This document shows, one piece after another, positions 18,383 to 27,204 of a stretch of 64,000 bases of DNA. This DNA is from Paraburkholderia madseniana. Its GTDB lineage: Bacteria > Pseudomonadota > Gammaproteobacteria > Burkholderiales > Burkholderiaceae. Position numbers and translations under genes: made by a program. The notes beneath the pieces were generated by a model. That model ran no database searches, was not told where the DNA came from, and saw nothing but the letters and a program-made list of their open reading frames with translations. Numbering within the stretch: the first letter of the stretch is position 1; the number at the start of each line of letters is the position of its first letter. The DNA is taken from assembly GCF_009690905.1 (NCBI RefSeq), contig NZ_VOSW01000015.1:1-64000 (forward strand), read 5' to 3'.

Positions 18383-18405
18383 ACCGCCCGCCTCGCGCGG
18401 GCGGT
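18383..18405 (+). terminator. GC-rich stem-loop between SDR and MFS genes
   Basis: ACCGCCCGC and GCGGGCGGT form a perfect 9-bp stem around a 5-base loop. No T-tract follows, so it could be an mRNA-stabilising or attenuating hairpin as well as a terminator. Confidence 0.4.
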
Positions 18406-18431
18406 CATCCATCTGCCTCGGGAGTCCTGTT

Positions 18432-19943
18432 TTGCCCACCGCCCTCACGCCCCGGACGCAGCAAAGCGCGCCCGCCTCAGCGACTGCCTCAGGGTCGACC
18501 TCTCCGATGGCGTCAGTGACTGCCTCATCATCCGCTTCGGTGACTGCCACGTCGGCTGGCACACTAGCCAGGTACCCATCGGCTCGTTACGCGTGGTACG
18601 TCATCGCCGTGCTATTCGCAGCCACTTTGCTGTCTCAGCTTGACCGTCAACTGCCCGCGCTGCTGGTACGTCCTTTGCGCAAAGAGTTCGGCATCTCGGA
18701 TACGGCATTCAGTCTGCTGCAGGGCTACGCGTTCGCGATCTTTTACACGCTGGCCGGTTTGCCGCTTGGCCGCCTCGTGGACCGCGGCAACCGTCGCAAT
18801 CTGATCTTCGTCGCTTTGCTATTCTGGGGTGCGGCCACCGCGCTCTTTGCGTTCGGCCAGAGCTATACGCACCTGCTGCTCGCGCGGATCGGGGTTGGAA
18901 TCGGCGAAGCGGTGCTCGCGCCGGCCGCCTATTCGCTGATCGCCGACTGCTTCACGCCGACGCAGCGTGGCCGGGCGATCGCCATCTATTACGTCTCGAT
19001 TGCGATCGGTTCGGGTGCCTCGTTACTGCTCGGCGGCTGGTTGCTGGCGGCAATTCCGCCGCACGGTCTGGCGATTGCGGGTATCGGCAGCGTGCCGGCA
19101 TGGCGCCTCGCGTTTGTCGCGGCGGCGCTGCCCGCCGTGCCGCTCGCCTTGCTGTTGCTGGTGACGGTGCGCGAGCCGGCGCGTCAGGAAGTGGCGGTGG
19201 CAAGCGCTGGAATCGATGCAGACAAGAACGCTTCCTTCGGCGATTTCACGCGTTATCTGCGCCAGCATGCCGCCACGTTTTCCCGTGTACTGACTTACCC
19301 GGCGTTGCTGTCGATCATCGGCTATGGCGCGCTTGCCTGGGCACCCGCGTTATTCGAGCGCAACTTCGGTATGCAGCCGATGCGTTCCGGGCCAGTGCTC
19401 GGCCTGATCATTGCCATTGCAGGCGCGGGTGGCACTCTGGTGTGCGGTTTTCTCAGCGATGCGTGGACCGCGCGTGGCGTAACCGCAGCACGCTTTCGCA
19501 TCGCGCTGCTGGGCTCAGCGGTATTCGCGCTGCCGTGCATGCTATGGCCTCTGATGCCGGACGCTCGTCTCGCATTCGCGCTGCTATTCGTCAGCGTGTT
19601 CGGCCTTGGTATTGCCCAGTCGGCGGCGCCCGCGGCGATTCAGGCGGTCGTGCCCAACCGCATGCGAGGCCAGGCCATCGCTGTGTATCTGCTGCTCGCG
19701 GGATTGCTGGGCATCGGGTTAGGGCCGACCGCGGTCGCGCTCGTCACCGATCACGTGTTTCATCGCGACAGCGCTTTGCGTTATGCAGTAGCGTGTACGG
19801 CGGCTCCCGCAGCGCTGTTTGGATTGTGGCTGATTGGCTCGGGCATCAAGCCCTATGCGCGAACGCTCGCCGCTTTGCACGATGCGCAACAGCGTCGGCA
19901 AATGAAAACGGCGGCTAAGCGTGAGTGCTCAGCCGCCGTGTGA
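18432..19943 (+). CDS. MFS permease
   Basis: A 503-residue major facilitator with about 12 helices and the loop 2-3 motif GLPLGRLVDRGNRRNLIF. The start appears to be TTG at 18432, with GGAG seven bases upstream. The first 40 residues are an Ala/Ser/Thr-rich tail built on short DNA repeats, and an ATG at 18507 is an alternative. A linked permease gene, ditE, is known in the BKME-9 abietane cluster; this gene, next to the ditC/ditA3-like operon, is the better of the two MFS candidates in the window, but the equivalence is inferred. Likely role: uptake of an organic acid or diterpenoid. Confidence 0.85.
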   Translation: MPTALTPRTQQSAPASATASGSTSPMASVTASSSASVTATSAGTLARYPSARYAWYVIAVLFAATLLSQLDRQLPALLVRPLRKEFGISDTAFSLLQGYAFAIFYTLAGLPLGRLVDRGNRRNLIFVALLFWGAATALFAFGQSYTHLLLARIGVGIGEAVLAPAAYSLIADCFTPTQRGRAIAIYYVSIAIGSGASLLLGGWLLAAIPPHGLAIAGIGSVPAWRLAFVAAALPAVPLALLLLVTVREPARQEVAVASAGIDADKNASFGDFTRYLRQHAATFSRVLTYPALLSIIGYGALAWAPALFERNFGMQPMRSGPVLGLIIAIAGAGGTLVCGFLSDAWTARGVTAARFRIALLGSAVFALPCMLWPLMPDARLAFALLFVSVFGLGIAQSAAPAAIQAVVPNRMRGQAIAVYLLLAGLLGIGLGPTAVALVTDHVFHRDSALRYAVACTAAPAALFGLWLIGSGIKPYARTLAALHDAQQRRQMKTAAKRECSAAV

Positions 19944-20013
19944 TTACGATGCTCCGCTTGCCTGTTGCACTTGCGTAGTGCGCTTGCCTGGTGCACTGAT
20001 CAATCGCACTCGT

Positions 20014-20898
20014 CTATCCACCGCGCCCCAACCGGCCAATAGCACGCATCGGCGAGAGTACCCGCTTCGCTCCGATCCGGTTACGCAACACGCCGATGCG
20101 CTCGATCTGCGCTTCGATCACATCGCCCGGTTGCAGGAAGCGGCCGTCTTCGAGCCCTACCCCACATGTCGACCCGGTGAAGACCAGATCGCCCGGCCGT
20201 AGCGCGATGCGCGCATCGACATAGTTCAACAATTCGTCGACCGGGAAAATCATCTGGTCGGTCGTATCGTGCTGGCGCTCCTCGCCGTTGATACGCAAGC
20301 TCAGCGTCACACACGGCTGGCCAGGCCCGCCGAACTCATCGAGTGTGGTGATCCACGGACCGATCGGCGCGGTGCTGTCGAGCGCCTTCTGCGTGAACAG
20401 ATCGAGCGAACCGAGCTGCTTGCCGGCATCGCGCGCGCTAATGTCGTTGCCCACCGTATAGCCGAGCAGACAGGCGCTCGCTTGCGGTTCGTCGCCGAAC
20501 GCCCGCGCGACGACCGCCACCAGCTCGACTTCGTAGTCGAGCTGGTTCGTGACGGCGGGATACTGAATCTCTCCGCCCGGCGGCACGAGTGCCGATGCCG
20601 GCTTGATATAGGCAAGCGTATGCGGCGGCGCCTGCTTGCGCCCGAGCCGCACCAGGTGCGACAGATAGTTCAGACCGACGCCGAACACGCGCGCCCCGGG
20701 ATTCACCGGCGGACACAACTGCAATTCGGCGAGCGGCAAACGGCGCGCATCGAGCTCGAGCGCCGCGTCGCCCTGATCCGCGACCACCGGCGCCCACACT
20801 TCGAATGGCGACCGAATGCGCTGCACCTCGCGTGCGTTTTCGTCGACCTGGGCCCAGAAACTCTCGCCCGCCGCGTCGCGGACCCTCGCAAGCTTCAT
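20014..20898 (-). CDS. Fumarylacetoacetate hydrolase-family protein
   Basis: A 294-residue FAH-superfamily enzyme. Seen are VGLNYLSH, the metal-binding Glu pair in DYEVELVAVV, GYTVGNDISARD and PGDLVFTGSTCGVG. Family members cleave, decarboxylate or isomerise ring-fission products using a divalent metal. ATG at 20898 overlaps the TGA of the extradiol dioxygenase gene (ATGA), so the two are translated together, and processing of the meta-cleavage product is the natural role. It corresponds in position to a ring-fission-product enzyme of the dit pathway; the letter is not certain. Confidence 0.9.
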   Translation of the reverse strand: MKLARVRDAAGESFWAQVDENAREVQRIRSPFEVWAPVVADQGDAALELDARRLPLAELQLCPPVNPGARVFGVGLNYLSHLVRLGRKQAPPHTLAYIKPASALVPPGGEIQYPAVTNQLDYEVELVAVVARAFGDEPQASACLLGYTVGNDISARDAGKQLGSLDLFTQKALDSTAPIGPWITTLDEFGGPGQPCVTLSLRINGEERQHDTTDQMIFPVDELLNYVDARIALRPGDLVFTGSTCGVGLEDGRFLQPGDVIEAQIERIGVLRNRIGAKRVLSPMRAIGRLGRGG

Positions 20899-21851
20899 GG
20901 CCGAGCCGGCCGCCGCCTGGCGGCGAGAATCGCGAGGCCCTCGGCATCCATCACTTCTTCCGGCGTGCGCACGCTCGGACCAAGGATCGGGCCGACCAGT
21001 TCGTGGCCCCACGTACTCAGCTTTTCCGGATTCAACTCGAAGCCGTCGCCGTGCCAAGGCTCGAGCTCGGTGATGATTTCGAACGCGAAACCGCCCGGCG
21101 AGAAGTGATAGAACGACACGTGCGGGTCTTGCGTGTGCTGGCCGAGCGTCATCATCATCGGCAGCTTGCGCTGCCTGACGATGTCGTAGGTCTCGCCCAC
21201 GTCGCGCAGATTGTTCACGAAGAGCCCGATGTGCTGGATACCCATCTTGTTCGGCCCGAGTCCGTAAGCAATGTCGTGGCTCGTGCTGGTGTTCAGTTTC
21301 GAGCGATAGAACGCAGTCTTGCCCTTGCCTGCTCCCGCGCCGTAGTAGTGAAAACCCATCACCACAGTCAGGAAGTGTTCGAGTTCCGGCGGAAACTCCG
21401 GCGTGATCACCACGATATGACCGAGACCTCGCGCGCCGGCATTGAAGCCGCCGTGCGGACGGCCTGGGATGAACGAGCGCGGCATCCATTTCTGCGAGTA
21501 GAACAGTTCATGCTGATAGCCGACCGGATCGCGAAAACGCACGACATCGCGTACGCCACGCAGTTCCGCGTCGCCTTGCGTGACGTCGACACCCGCTTCA
21601 CGCAACCGCGCGACAGCCGCCTGAAATTCGAGCTTGCCGCGCGCTTCCCAGCCGATATAGGCGAGCCGGTCGACCTTGCCGGGATGAAACGCAAAGCGGT
21701 GGCGCCGGTCGTCCATCCGGAAGTACAGCGAATCGCGATCCGCTTCCGGCGACGCACCGATTTGTAAGCCCAGCACTTCAGGGCCATAGGTGCGCCATTC
21801 ATCCATGTTGGCCGTCTCGAAACCGAGGTAGCCGATGCCGATAATATCCAC
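20895..21851 (-). CDS. ditC: Type I extradiol dioxygenase (DitC-like)
   Basis: A 318-residue two-module VOC-fold extradiol dioxygenase related to BphC/HsaC. The Fe(II) ligands are readable as His145 (GLGHIVV), His207 (IQHIGLF) and Glu258 (GGFAFEII). His192 (TSHDIAYG) matches the second-shell catalytic His, and Tyr248 is also present. It would open a catecholic ring next to the hydroxyls. Order in the operon is ferredoxin, SDR, this gene, FAH hydrolase. In the abietane pathway DitC cleaves the 11,12-diol of the aromatised diterpenoid; the assignment rests on the neighbouring ditA3- and ditR-like genes. Confidence 0.88.
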   Translation of the reverse strand: MDIIGIGYLGFETANMDEWRTYGPEVLGLQIGASPEADRDSLYFRMDDRRHRFAFHPGKVDRLAYIGWEARGKLEFQAAVARLREAGVDVTQGDAELRGVRDVVRFRDPVGYQHELFYSQKWMPRSFIPGRPHGGFNAGARGLGHIVVITPEFPPELEHFLTVVMGFHYYGAGAGKGKTAFYRSKLNTSTSHDIAYGLGPNKMGIQHIGLFVNNLRDVGETYDIVRQRKLPMMMTLGQHTQDPHVSFYHFSPGGFAFEIITELEPWHGDGFELNPEKLSTWGHELVGPILGPSVRTPEEVMDAEGLAILAARRRPARP

Positions 21852-21894
21852 GACGTCTCCTGATAATGTGTTCTCTCAGGCATGCACGGCGCTG

Positions 21895-22653
21895 TTAGAG
21901 CGCGAGCATGCCGCCGTCCACGACGATGTCGGTGCCAGTGATGTACGAGGCCTCGTCCGATGCCACGAACAAAGCCGTGGCGACGATCTCTTCCGCTTCG
22001 CCCGCGCGTTCCATCGGAATGCCGGCTAGCAGCATGGAACGCGTGGCCGGGTTAGCGAGGAAAGGTTTGGTGCCGGGTGTGACAACCACGCCCGGGCTGA
22101 TGCTCACTGCGCGAATCCGATGCTTGACGCCTTCCACCGCGAGTTGCCGTGTCAGGGCGATCACGCCGGCCTTGGCTGCCGAATGCGCGCCGATGCCGGT
22201 GGCCGCCGAGGCCCCCCACGCCGCCACCGACGAGATATTGACGATCACACCGCCTTGCGCTGCCAGATGACGCCAGGCAAAGCGCGTGGGATAGAACACG
22301 ATGTCCAGTTCATTGCGCAACGTGTAACGCCAGTCGTCCACCGACATCTCGCCGATCGGAGCGAAGCGTGCCGCCGACGCGTTGTTGTACAGAATGTCGA
22401 TGCGGCCATAGGTGGCGACCGCGTCTTCGATCCACGCCTGGGCGGCTTGCGGATCGCCCAGATCGACGCTGCCCGTGCCGGCCATGTCGAGGCCTTCGTC
22501 ACGCAGCAGTGCGATCGTTTCGTGCTGCGCCGCCGCGTTCAAATCACAGCCGAACACCTTGGCGCCTTCGCGTGCGAAGCGCAGCGCGGCTGCTCTGCCC
22601 TGGCCGCCGCCGGTGCCGCTGATCAGCGCGACCTTTCCTTCGAGCCGTCCCAT
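21895..22653 (-). CDS. SDR, probable diol dehydrogenase, Tyr replaced by His
   Basis: A 252-residue short-chain dehydrogenase with SGTGGGQGRAAALRFA and an Asp (GCDLNA) favouring NAD. The active site reads NISS (Ser142) and AHSAAK, so the usual Tyr is His157 while Lys161 is kept. The His codon is CAT, one change from TAT. ATG at 22653 is nine bases after GGGAGA; an ATG at 22662 abuts it. Between the ditA3-like ferredoxin and the extradiol dioxygenase, the expected role is re-aromatising the cis-dihydrodiol made by the Rieske oxygenase (DitB-like). Confidence 0.87.
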   Translation of the reverse strand: MGRLEGKVALISGTGGGQGRAAALRFAREGAKVFGCDLNAAAQHETIALLRDEGLDMAGTGSVDLGDPQAAQAWIEDAVATYGRIDILYNNASAARFAPIGEMSVDDWRYTLRNELDIVFYPTRFAWRHLAAQGGVIVNISSVAAWGASAATGIGAHSAAKAGVIALTRQLAVEGVKHRIRAVSISPGVVVTPGTKPFLANPATRSMLLAGIPMERAGEAEEIVATALFVASDEASYITGTDIVVDGGMLAL

Positions 22654-22674
22654 ATGATGCATTCTCCCGTTGGC

Positions 22675-22905
22675 TCAGCCGGCGATCGCTTCGACGCTTA
22701 ACGCCTCAGCGGGACAGGCGGCCGCGCCTTCGCGCGCGTCAGCCTCGAGTTCGGCGGGAATCGTCTCAGCTTCGAGATAAACGAGGCCGTTCTCGTCGAG
22801 CTTGTAGACCTGCGGACACAGTTGCGCGCACAGGCCATAACCGCAGCAGCGGCTCCGATCGGCACTCACGCGCAACACCACTGATGCTTTGATTTCCGAA
22901 TTCAT
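22675..22905 (-). CDS. ditA3: 3Fe-4S/4Fe-4S-type ferredoxin (DitA3-like)
   Basis: A 76-residue ferredoxin with the cysteines clustered as CCGYGLCAQLCP and a distal AACPAEAL, the pattern of small 3Fe-4S or 4Fe-4S ferredoxins that serve oxygenases. The start ATG at 22905 has a strong AAAGGAGGAG. The abietane oxygenase DitA is unusual in using this ferredoxin class rather than a Rieske-type one, and its gene lies apart from the oxygenase subunit genes, as here (31 kb away). It is first in the operon and divergent from the IclR gene, as reported for ditA3/ditR regulation. Confidence 0.88.
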   Translation of the reverse strand: MNSEIKASVVLRVSADRSRCCGYGLCAQLCPQVYKLDENGLVYLEAETIPAELEADAREGAAACPAEALSVEAIAG

Positions 22906-23262
22906 GTCTCCTCCTTTGGACGCGTAGCCATGCAAGGCCATTTGCTGGAAATTATATGCACAGATTATTCAAATGTGTTTATTTTATCGCCCGGGTTGAC
23001 CCTGGCTGCAGGTGCTTGTGGAGGTATTTGGCCGTCGATGAACGAATCGCCTGTCGCGCCGGTTTGATCGGGTAAGCCACTATGAACAAAGGCTTTGCGC
23101 CGGGACTATTCTGGCTACAGAATATAATCACTGCCTGTAGAACGACTCCGGAGCAACTCCGGAACACCGTGAACACCCTTTGGCGCCGCGTTTCTTACGG
23201 GCGAGGATAGAAAATGAACGGCACGTGCCAGTGCCCGGACGGCAACCAAGAGACCGCCACCC
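22906..23262. promoter_or_regulatory. Divergent promoter region ditA3-like / ditR-like
   Basis: About 360 bases with no gene. The only clear element is the shared motif at 22955-22980. In BKME-9 the IclR protein DitR activates ditA3 in the presence of inducer, so its binding site is expected here. Confidence 0.6.
22955..22980 (+). promoter_or_regulatory. Shared 26-bp regulon motif, copy 5 (candidate DitR site)
   Basis: TATGCACA-N8-AAATGTGTTT, 50 bases upstream of the ditA3-like start. It is most like the copy upstream of the Rieske alpha gene, TATGTACA-N8-AAAAGTGTTT. Confidence 0.55.
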
Positions 23263-24111
23263 ATGACGACAAAGAAGAACACTGCTGCAAGTGAGTCCGT
23301 AGGAACCCGTGCGAGCGTGACGCGCCGCTCTGCTGATCAAACGCCGAAAAGCCGTGCCGCAACGAGCGCGGTAACGGTGAAGCCCGTTGCGAATGCAATC
23401 CGTATTTTGCGTTACCTCACCCAGACAGGTGCGCCGGAGCGAGCCGCTGACATCGCGCGGCATCTGTCGATCAATCCGAGTACTTGCTTCAATATTCTGC
23501 GCACACTCGTTGCTGAGGACGTGGTTGATTTCAATGCATTGTCGAAGACGTATTCGGCAGGCCTCGGCTTGGCACGGCTGGTGGAGCAGTTGGTCACGCA
23601 GGGGCAGCGGCTGCAACTGGCTACGCCGCTGATGCAGGATCTTGCCGCGGAGTTCGGCGTCACCGTGACCTTATGGCGTCGGCTCGGCGCGGACCGGATC
23701 GTGCTGGTGAGTTCCGAATCGAGTCCGACGGATTTGCACATCGATATGCCGGCCGGCCAGCGGCTGCCGATTCTGATGGGGGCCAGTGGACGCCTGTTCG
23801 CGGCGCGCCTCGGGCTTACCGATGAACAGTTGCGTGACGAGTTTGAACAGTTGCGCTGGGCGCGGCCCATCTCGCTCGAGACCTATGTGCGCGAGGTGAA
23901 TCGCGCGCGGCGGCGCGGCTGGGCCAGTGACGACGGGTACTTCGCTACCGGTGTGATGGCGATTGCCGCTGCTGTCTGCGACAAGAGCGATAACATCGCC
24001 TTTACCGTCTCTACGGTCATGATTCGGGGTGATCGAGGGGACGCGCAAGTGGAGGCGCTTGGCGAGGCCGTTCGCGACCTGGCTCACCGGCTGGAGTCGG
24101 TACTGTTCTGA
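23263..24111 (+). CDS. ditR: IclR family regulator (DitR-like)
   Basis: A 282-residue IclR protein: a Lys/Ala/Ser-rich tail to about residue 38, then the winged helix (VANAIRILRYLTQTGAPERAADIARHLSINPSTCFNILRTLV) and the C-terminal effector domain. The ribosome binding site is weak (AGAGA). DitR of BKME-9 is an inducer-dependent activator of ditA3; the same divergent arrangement here supports the name. The best candidate operator is the shared 26-bp motif. Confidence 0.85.
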   Translation: MTTKKNTAASESVGTRASVTRRSADQTPKSRAATSAVTVKPVANAIRILRYLTQTGAPERAADIARHLSINPSTCFNILRTLVAEDVVDFNALSKTYSAGLGLARLVEQLVTQGQRLQLATPLMQDLAAEFGVTVTLWRRLGADRIVLVSSESSPTDLHIDMPAGQRLPILMGASGRLFAARLGLTDEQLRDEFEQLRWARPISLETYVREVNRARRRGWASDDGYFATGVMAIAAAVCDKSDNIAFTVSTVMIRGDRGDAQVEALGEAVRDLAHRLESVLF

Positions 24112-24269
24112 TTTTTTCTTCTCATTCGGGCGCAGTGGCTGTGCGCCCGAAGCATCGGTGTTTTCGCGTTGCATTGCGTTCGGCGCGACGGCACGCCTCT
24201 GCATCGCCGGCGTTCGCTTGACGCATCGGCATCTCATTCGACGTATCAATCCGCATTCGCACGAAATGC

Positions 24270-24296
24270 AGGGGTTCGAGTCCCCTCCCTCGCACC
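24270..24296 (+). other. tRNA 3'-end fragment, possible attachment-site scar
   Basis: AGGGG-TTCGAGT-CCCCT is a perfect tRNA T-arm, followed at once by CCCTCGC, A and CC, as the 3' acceptor strand, discriminator and start of CCA. The match ends where CCG replaces CCA. No partner GCGAGGG or anticodon arm exists in the 100 bases upstream, so this is a fragment, most like a tRNA-Leu end. Such fragments are left by integrative elements that insert into tRNA genes. Confidence 0.6.
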
Positions 24297-24438
24297 GCCT
24301 TCGCCTCTGACGGCAGCCCACAGCGCGTAAATTTAAAGAAGCCCCACGCCGCGTAGCGTGCGGACAGCGCGTGCCGCTCGCAAAAATCCCCTCTTCCTCT
24401 CCCTGTAAACCCTAAAAACGCCGCATCAGACGCACTTA

Positions 24439-24464
24439 AATGAACATTATCGTTGATTGTGTTT
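24439..24464 (+). promoter_or_regulatory. Shared 26-bp regulon motif, copy 6
   Basis: AATGAACA-N8-GATTGTGTTT, 87 bases before the amidohydrolase ATG. Its right half is like that of the copy at 32126 (GATTGTGATC). Confidence 0.5.
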
Positions 24465-24551
24465 AACTTGTTATCTACTATCTCTCTACCAACTCACTCC
24501 AAACCCGGCGCGCCGACTCGCAGGCGCGCCCCTTCACCACGGGGACCCCCA

Positions 24552-25865
24552 ATGAAACTGGAAGACCTCATTCTCGTCAGCGTAGACGATCACGCGATCG
24601 AGCCGCCCAACGCTTTCACACGCCACATGCCCGCCAAATACAAGGGCCGCGAACCGAAAGTCGTGCAACGCAGCGGCCGCGATGTTTGGGAATTCGAAGA
24701 AAAAGCCACCGGCTATATGGGCCTCAATTCCGTCGTGGGCCGGCCGAAGGAAGAGTACGGCATGGAGCCGCTCGGCTACGAGCATATGCGCCGCGGCACC
24801 TGGGACATCAAAGCCCGCGTCGACGACATGAACGCCAACGGCGTCCTCGGCTCGCTGTGCTTCCCGACTTTCCCCGGCTTCGCCGGTCAGCGCTTTCAGG
24901 CCTATGCGGATCGCGGCGTGTCGCTCGCGGCCATCCAGGCGTACAACGACTGGCATCTGCACGATTGGTGCAATGCCGCGCCGGGACGCTTCATGCCGTT
25001 GATGATCGCGCCGTGGTGGGACCCGCAAGCGGCCGCTGCCGAAGTCGAACGGATGGCCAAACAGGGCGTGCACGCCCTGTCGCTCTCGGACAACCCTTCG
25101 CTGCACGGCTACCCGTCGATCCACAACGATCACTGGGATCCGGTCTACAAGGCGTGTGCCGACAACAACGTGGTGATCTGCTGCCATATCGGCACCGGTG
25201 CGAAGGCCGACCACGCTTCCGACGAATCACCGATCGATGCGTGGATCACCTCCATGCCGATCTCGATCGCGAATTCGGCCGCGGACTGGATCTGGGGGCC
25301 GATGTGGAAGAAATACCCGACGCTGCGCATGGCGCTCTCGGAAGGCGGCATCGGCTGGATTCCGTATCTGCTGGAGCGCGCTGATTTCACGCACCGTCAC
25401 CATCACGCGTGGACCATGTCGAACTTCGGCGGCAAGATGCCAAGCGATATCTTCAACGAGCACATCATCACCTGCTTCATCGAAGATCAGTTCGGCCTGA
25501 AAAACCTCGATTCGATCAACCTCGACAAGGTCACGTGGGAATGCGACTACCCGCACTCCGACTGCACGTGGCCGAATTCCGCCGACGTGTTCTGGGAACA
25601 GGCACAAGCACAAAACGTATCCGATGAAGTGATCAACAAGATCACTCACCTGAATGCGATGCGCGAGTTCTCTTATGATCCGTTCCCGATCCTCGGCCGC
25701 GAGAACTGCACGGTCGGTGCGCTGCGCGCCAAAGCGAAGCATGTGAGCATCGAGCCCGCGCTTGGCATGGGCGGCGCCGCGCCGGTGCGCGATCCGAACA
25801 AGCCGGTGACCTCCGGCGACATCAATCGGATGTTCGCCGCCGCCGACGCACAGGCCGCGCTGTAA
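24552..25865 (+). CDS. Amidohydrolase-2 family metal-dependent hydrolase/decarboxylase
   Basis: A 437-residue TIM-barrel protein of the amidohydrolase-2 group (ACMSD/gamma-resorcylate decarboxylase relatives). Near the N-terminus VSVDDHAIEPP keeps only part of the usual HxH metal motif (DDH). Later come CCHIGTG and ECDYPHSDCTWP with the terminal Asp ligand. Family members hydrolyse or decarboxylate ring acids and beta-keto acids and often sit in acyl-CoA catabolic clusters. ATG 24552 was chosen at the conserved start over a frame open a further 33 codons. It starts the block leading into the acyl-CoA dehydrogenases. Confidence 0.87.
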   Translation: MKLEDLILVSVDDHAIEPPNAFTRHMPAKYKGREPKVVQRSGRDVWEFEEKATGYMGLNSVVGRPKEEYGMEPLGYEHMRRGTWDIKARVDDMNANGVLGSLCFPTFPGFAGQRFQAYADRGVSLAAIQAYNDWHLHDWCNAAPGRFMPLMIAPWWDPQAAAAEVERMAKQGVHALSLSDNPSLHGYPSIHNDHWDPVYKACADNNVVICCHIGTGAKADHASDESPIDAWITSMPISIANSAADWIWGPMWKKYPTLRMALSEGGIGWIPYLLERADFTHRHHHAWTMSNFGGKMPSDIFNEHIITCFIEDQFGLKNLDSINLDKVTWECDYPHSDCTWPNSADVFWEQAQAQNVSDEVINKITHLNAMREFSYDPFPILGRENCTVGALRAKAKHVSIEPALGMGGAAPVRDPNKPVTSGDINRMFAAADAQAAL

Positions 25866-25879
25866 AGCGATCCACCCAC

Positions 25880-25903
25880 GCCGCGGCAGCAGAGCGCCGC
25901 GGC
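25880..25903 (+). terminator. GC-rich hairpin after amidohydrolase
   Basis: Two GCCGCGGC arms separated by eight bases start 15 bases after the stop codon. No T-tract follows, so termination is uncertain. Confidence 0.3.
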
Positions 25904-26050
25904 CTGAGCAACACAGACCGGGCCGCGCGCCGTGCATCAGCTTCGTGGTTCAAGCGACCTACGCGGCCGGTGTAGCCTGGCGAATGTGATCGACATTCGA
26001 GGCCACGATCGGCGCGACCCGGTGCCCGCTCCCTGCGTCCCATCCGAACT

Positions 26051-27199
26051 ATGTCCGCTACCGCCTTTCGCTATCACCGCATTCCCACCGACGCCGAGCC
26101 GCTGCGCGAGCAGGTACGCGCGTTCCTGGCCGAGACTTTGAAAACGCGCCCGCCGCTTAAACGCGCCGAATCGTGGATGGGCGCCGATCCCGCGTTCAGC
26201 CGCGAGCTCGGCCGGCGCGGCTGGCTCGGTATGGCGTTGCCCAAACGCTATGGCGGCAGCGAGGCCGGCCCGTTTGCGCGCTATGTCGTGATCGAAGAAC
26301 TGCTCGCGGCGGGCGCGCCCGTGTCCGCACACTGGATCGCCGATCGCCAGAGCGGTCCGCTGCTTCTACGCTACGGCACCGAGGCGCAGCGCGAACGCTA
26401 TCTGCCGGCGATCTGCCGTGGCGAAAGCTACTTCTGCATCGGCATGAGCGAGCCGAATTCAGGTTCGGACCTCGCGTCGATCCGTACTCGCGCCGAACGC
26501 AAAGGCGACGGCTGGGTGCTCAATGGCCACAAATTGTGGACCACCAACGCGCACTACTCGCACTACATGATCGCGCTCGTACGCACGGGTGAAAAATCCG
26601 GCGCGCGGCACGAAGGCATGTCGCAATTCATCATCGATCTGAAAGCGCCAGGTGTCACGATCCGCCCGATCCGCGACCTGGCCGGCGGCGAGCATTTCAA
26701 CGAAGTGTTCTTCGACGACGTACAACTCGGCGCCGACGCGCTGGTTGGCACCGAGGGTCAGGGTTGGAACCAGGTCACCGCTGAACTCGCGTTTGAGCGC
26801 AGCGGACCCGAGCGCTTTCTAAGCAGCATCGCGTTGCTGCATACGTTGATCGATGCGATTGGCCGCCGTCCGGATGCCTTGCAGGCACGCGAGATCGGCC
26901 GGCTGACAGCGCGGCTCTTCACGCTGCGGCAGATGTCGCTCTCGGTCACGGCGGAACTTGCGGCCGGACAGAACCCCGCGTGGGCCGCGTCGTGCGTCAA
27001 GGATCTCGGCACGAGCTTCGAACAGGAGATTCCCGACGTCGCGCAACTGCTGCTCGACACGCTGCCCAGCACCGCCGGCGGCAGCGACCATGCACAAGTC
27101 CTCGCCTATCTGATGCAGATGGCGCCTTCCTTTTCCCTGCGCGGCGGCACGCGCGAAATCCTGCGCGGCATCATCGCCCGTGGACTTGGACTGCGGTAA
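26051..27199 (+). CDS. Acyl-CoA dehydrogenase, probable catalytic subunit of a heteromer
   Basis: A 382-residue FAD acyl-CoA dehydrogenase, giving a 2-enoyl-CoA. It has CIGMSEPNSGSDLAS and LWTTNAHYSHY for flavin binding, and LRGGTREILRGIIARGLGLR at the C-terminus. The catalytic base is probably Glu249 in ELAFERSGPERF, the isovaleryl-CoA/long-chain type position. The ending and the short, divergent partner gene five bases downstream resemble the steroid ChsE1-ChsE2 and FadE pairs, where two half-active subunits form one enzyme for bulky ring-bearing acyl-CoAs. Confidence 0.88.
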   Translation: MSATAFRYHRIPTDAEPLREQVRAFLAETLKTRPPLKRAESWMGADPAFSRELGRRGWLGMALPKRYGGSEAGPFARYVVIEELLAAGAPVSAHWIADRQSGPLLLRYGTEAQRERYLPAICRGESYFCIGMSEPNSGSDLASIRTRAERKGDGWVLNGHKLWTTNAHYSHYMIALVRTGEKSGARHEGMSQFIIDLKAPGVTIRPIRDLAGGEHFNEVFFDDVQLGADALVGTEGQGWNQVTAELAFERSGPERFLSSIALLHTLIDAIGRRPDALQAREIGRLTARLFTLRQMSLSVTAELAAGQNPAWAASCVKDLGTSFEQEIPDVAQLLLDTLPSTAGGSDHAQVLAYLMQMAPSFSLRGGTREILRGIIARGLGLR

Positions 27200-27204
27200 T
27201 CGGC

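Larger units (their letters stand above)
24112..24551. other. Intergenic region with tRNA 3' scar and motif copy
   Basis: A 440-base gap with no gene. It contains a tRNA 3'-end fragment at 24270-24296 and a copy of the shared motif at 24439-24464, and is more AT-rich than the flanks near 24420-24490. Confidence 0.6.

Noticed and set aside
24195..24300. Complete tRNA gene
   Set aside because: Only the T-arm and 3' acceptor strand are present; no 5' acceptor partner, D-arm or anticodon arm upstream.
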